Shown: one piece after another, positions 62,781 through 64,000 of the stretch
Position numbering within the stretch: position 1 is the first letter of the stretch
How the letters are laid out: each line of letters opens with the position of its first letter
From: Syntrophobacter sp963666995
Lineage (GTDB): Bacteria; Desulfobacterota; Syntrophobacteria; Syntrophobacterales; Syntrophobacteraceae
Length of the DNA: 64,000 nucleotides
Assembly (NCBI GenBank): GCA_963666995.1
Contig: OY762941.1
Coordinates: 3,658,001 to 3,722,000 of the forward strand
Direction: 5' to 3'
Position numbers and translations under genes: made by a program
Notes under the pieces: generated by a model
Database searches by the model: none
What the model was told of the DNA's origin: nothing
The model's input: the letters and a program-made list of their open reading frames with translations, nothing else

Positions 62781-63032
62781 TCGGGGTGCGTGAGGCATCG
62801 GCTGCAGGCGCACGAAGCGCCGCGGCGGCACGGCGGCACGGAAAGCCGCGTAGCGGTGTGGGGGTGTGGGGGACGCAGTTCCCCACGTTCTTGAGAAACA
62901 TCGTTTGTTATTCCTTGAACGCGGATCGGGACAAAAGATTCCGGAACATTGCCTCGTGAACTGTTCCGAGTGGAGGACAGGGAAACACCGTCCCGAAGGC
63001 GAAATCCTGGAGGATGTAATGGGCGCTTCGGT

Positions 63033-63665
63033 TCAACGTTCCCGGGCACCGGAGTCGTCTCTCCCGCCCGGGATTGAGTCGGTAGCCAGGGATATGATCT
63101 CCTGCCTTCGGAAGCAGTCAACCGTATGATCGTTCACCATTCCCGTGGCCTGCATGTGAGCATAAATTATCGTCGGTCCCACGAAAGAAAACCCCCTCTT
63201 TCGTAAATCCTTGCTGATCGCTTCGGATTCCGGACTCTTCGCGGGATAATCCTCCAATTTCCGGAGAACACTCACAATCGGTTTGTTATCGACGAAGCTC
63301 CAGATGTAGGCATCAAAGCTTCCGAACTGTTCCTGGATTTCCAGGAACCTCCCGGCGTTGTTCACCGTGGCAAGCACTTTTGCACGGTTGCGGATAATCC
63401 CCGGATCTCCAAGGAGTTCCATGATCTTGCTTTCGCCATACCGGGCAATCTTCGCCGGATCGAACCGGTCGAAGGCAATGCGGAAGGTATCCCGCCTCTT
63501 AAGGATCGTATACCAGCTCAGTCCTGCCTGAAAGGCCTCCAGAATGAGGAACTCGAACAGGCTTCGATCGTCATGGACGGGAACACCCCATTCTCTGTCG
63601 TGGTACTCCACGTACTCGGGCTTGCTGAGATCCACCCACGGACATCTCTTGATGGAATCATTCAT
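63033..63665 (-). CDS. tag: DNA-3-methyladenine glycosylase I
   Basis: The 210-residue protein starts at the ATG eight bases after AAGG (a GTG at 63671 is an alternative). The Tag landmarks are RCPWVDLSKPEYVEYHDREWGVP, LEAFQAGLSWYTIL, and the zinc ligands in the N-terminal cysteine/histidine and the C-terminal DHTVDCFRR. It removes 3-methyladenine from alkylated DNA in base-excision repair. It appears to be a single-gene unit. Confidence 0.95.
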   Translation of the reverse strand: MNDSIKRCPWVDLSKPEYVEYHDREWGVPVHDDRSLFEFLILEAFQAGLSWYTILKRRDTFRIAFDRFDPAKIARYGESKIMELLGDPGIIRNRAKVLATVNNAGRFLEIQEQFGSFDAYIWSFVDNKPIVSVLRKLEDYPAKSPESEAISKDLRKRGFSFVGPTIIYAHMQATGMVNDHTVDCFRRQEIISLATDSIPGGRDDSGARER

Positions 63666-63857
63666 CTGCACTGCCTTCTACCCGAGGTCAGACCTACGCA
63701 ATTGACATTCCGAAAACTTTTGGTGCCGTTGTCTGCGAATCCCGGCGGAATTGAAGGAGGAAACGGCGGCCCTTAGTCTCTTGCGGGCATCAGCCCGAGG
63801 AGCTTTGTCGCAACCGACTGAAACCTGTCAGCTCGCGCCGCCCCCGCCCGTGTTTGC

Positions 63858-63998
63858 TCAATGGAGAACGCTCCGATCGGCTTCCTGCCGCTCATAAAAG
63901 TCTGACCGCCGATATGCAGTCAGCCATTGTTTCAAGAGGGGAAGCTCTTTTGAAGCGTATTCCTCCGAGACTCCCATCCTTTGCCAAAAGTCGGGGTC
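63858..63998 (-). CDS. C-terminal end of an unidentified protein (cut by window edge)
   Basis: On the minus strand the frame is open from 63998 to the TGA at 63858-63860, giving 46 residues rich in charged and aromatic amino acids (DFWQRMGVSEEYASKEL at the start). The composition looks like real protein, but the family is not recognised and the start lies outside the window. Confidence 0.45.
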   Translation of the reverse strand, partial: DPDFWQRMGVSEEYASKELPLLKQWLTAYRRSDFYERQEADRSVLH

Positions 63999-64000
63999 CA

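Overview
The window is a GC-rich bacterial chromosome segment with about 53 protein genes, no rRNA or tRNA that I can see, no CRISPR array and no intact insertion sequence. The gene content points to a strictly anaerobic Gram-negative bacterium of the Desulfobacterota (former Deltaproteobacteria) type. The reasons are a tungsten-type aldehyde:ferredoxin oxidoreductase, a four-subunit 2-oxoacid:ferredoxin oxidoreductase, formate-tetrahydrofolate ligase with FolD, two PAS-containing sigma-54 activators with matching -24/-12 promoters, TRAP and ABC uptake systems, and dispersed GCCGG-hairpin repeats. The assignment is inference from content, not a match to a named genome.

Left part (1-8195). The tail of a D-2-hydroxyacid dehydrogenase is followed by two broken LivG/LivF-type ABC ATPase genes that flank a HAD hydrolase, then a second dehydrogenase and a complete polar amino acid ABC transporter (binding protein, permease, ATPase). 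A repeat-filled gap, a DUF1847 protein and a DapA-family aldolase/lyase follow.

Central catabolic block (8490-32576). A convergently placed sigma-54 activator gene (8490-10244) faces a long plus-strand gene train that begins behind a sigma-54 promoter at 10615-10630 with twin upstream palindromes. The train encodes a U32-like TIM-barrel protein, a D-2-hydroxyacid dehydrogenase, PanB, a [2Fe-2S]/FAD/BFD-type dehydrogenase complex, two tandem-duplicated peptide-type binding proteins, two permeases, an AOR, a HAD hydrolase, a DadA/HcnC-like FAD oxidase, an ArgH-like lyase, an M19 dipeptidase homologue without its usual metal ligands, two Dpp-type ATPases and a LarA-like (DUF2088) protein. My reading is import and oxidation of an N-substituted amino acid or amide-like compound. 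A PanB run in the retro-aldol direction could feed one-carbon units to FolD/Fhs (35242-38106) and a branched 2-oxoacid to the oxidoreductase at 56543-59244. This linkage is a hypothesis.

Right part. An ALDH, a PNPOx-fold protein, Fhs and FolD are followed by a minus-strand operon (46752 down to 38312): ADP-ribosylglycohydrolase-like protein, TRAP transporter (P, Q, M), LacI regulator, PPC/DUF296 protein, FGGY kinase and hexulose-phosphate synthase-like enzyme. A LacI-type palindrome lies just upstream of its first gene. It looks like an undescribed glycoside or sugar-acid pathway. Next come a TetR regulator, an SBF-type transporter beside a truncated K+ channel gene, an orphan hybrid-sensor histidine kinase, a FadR-type regulator, a methyltransferase, the 2-oxoacid:ferredoxin oxidoreductase operon with its own sigma-54 activator and promoter, an MFS exporter, a 3-methyladenine glycosylase, and the end of an unidentified gene.
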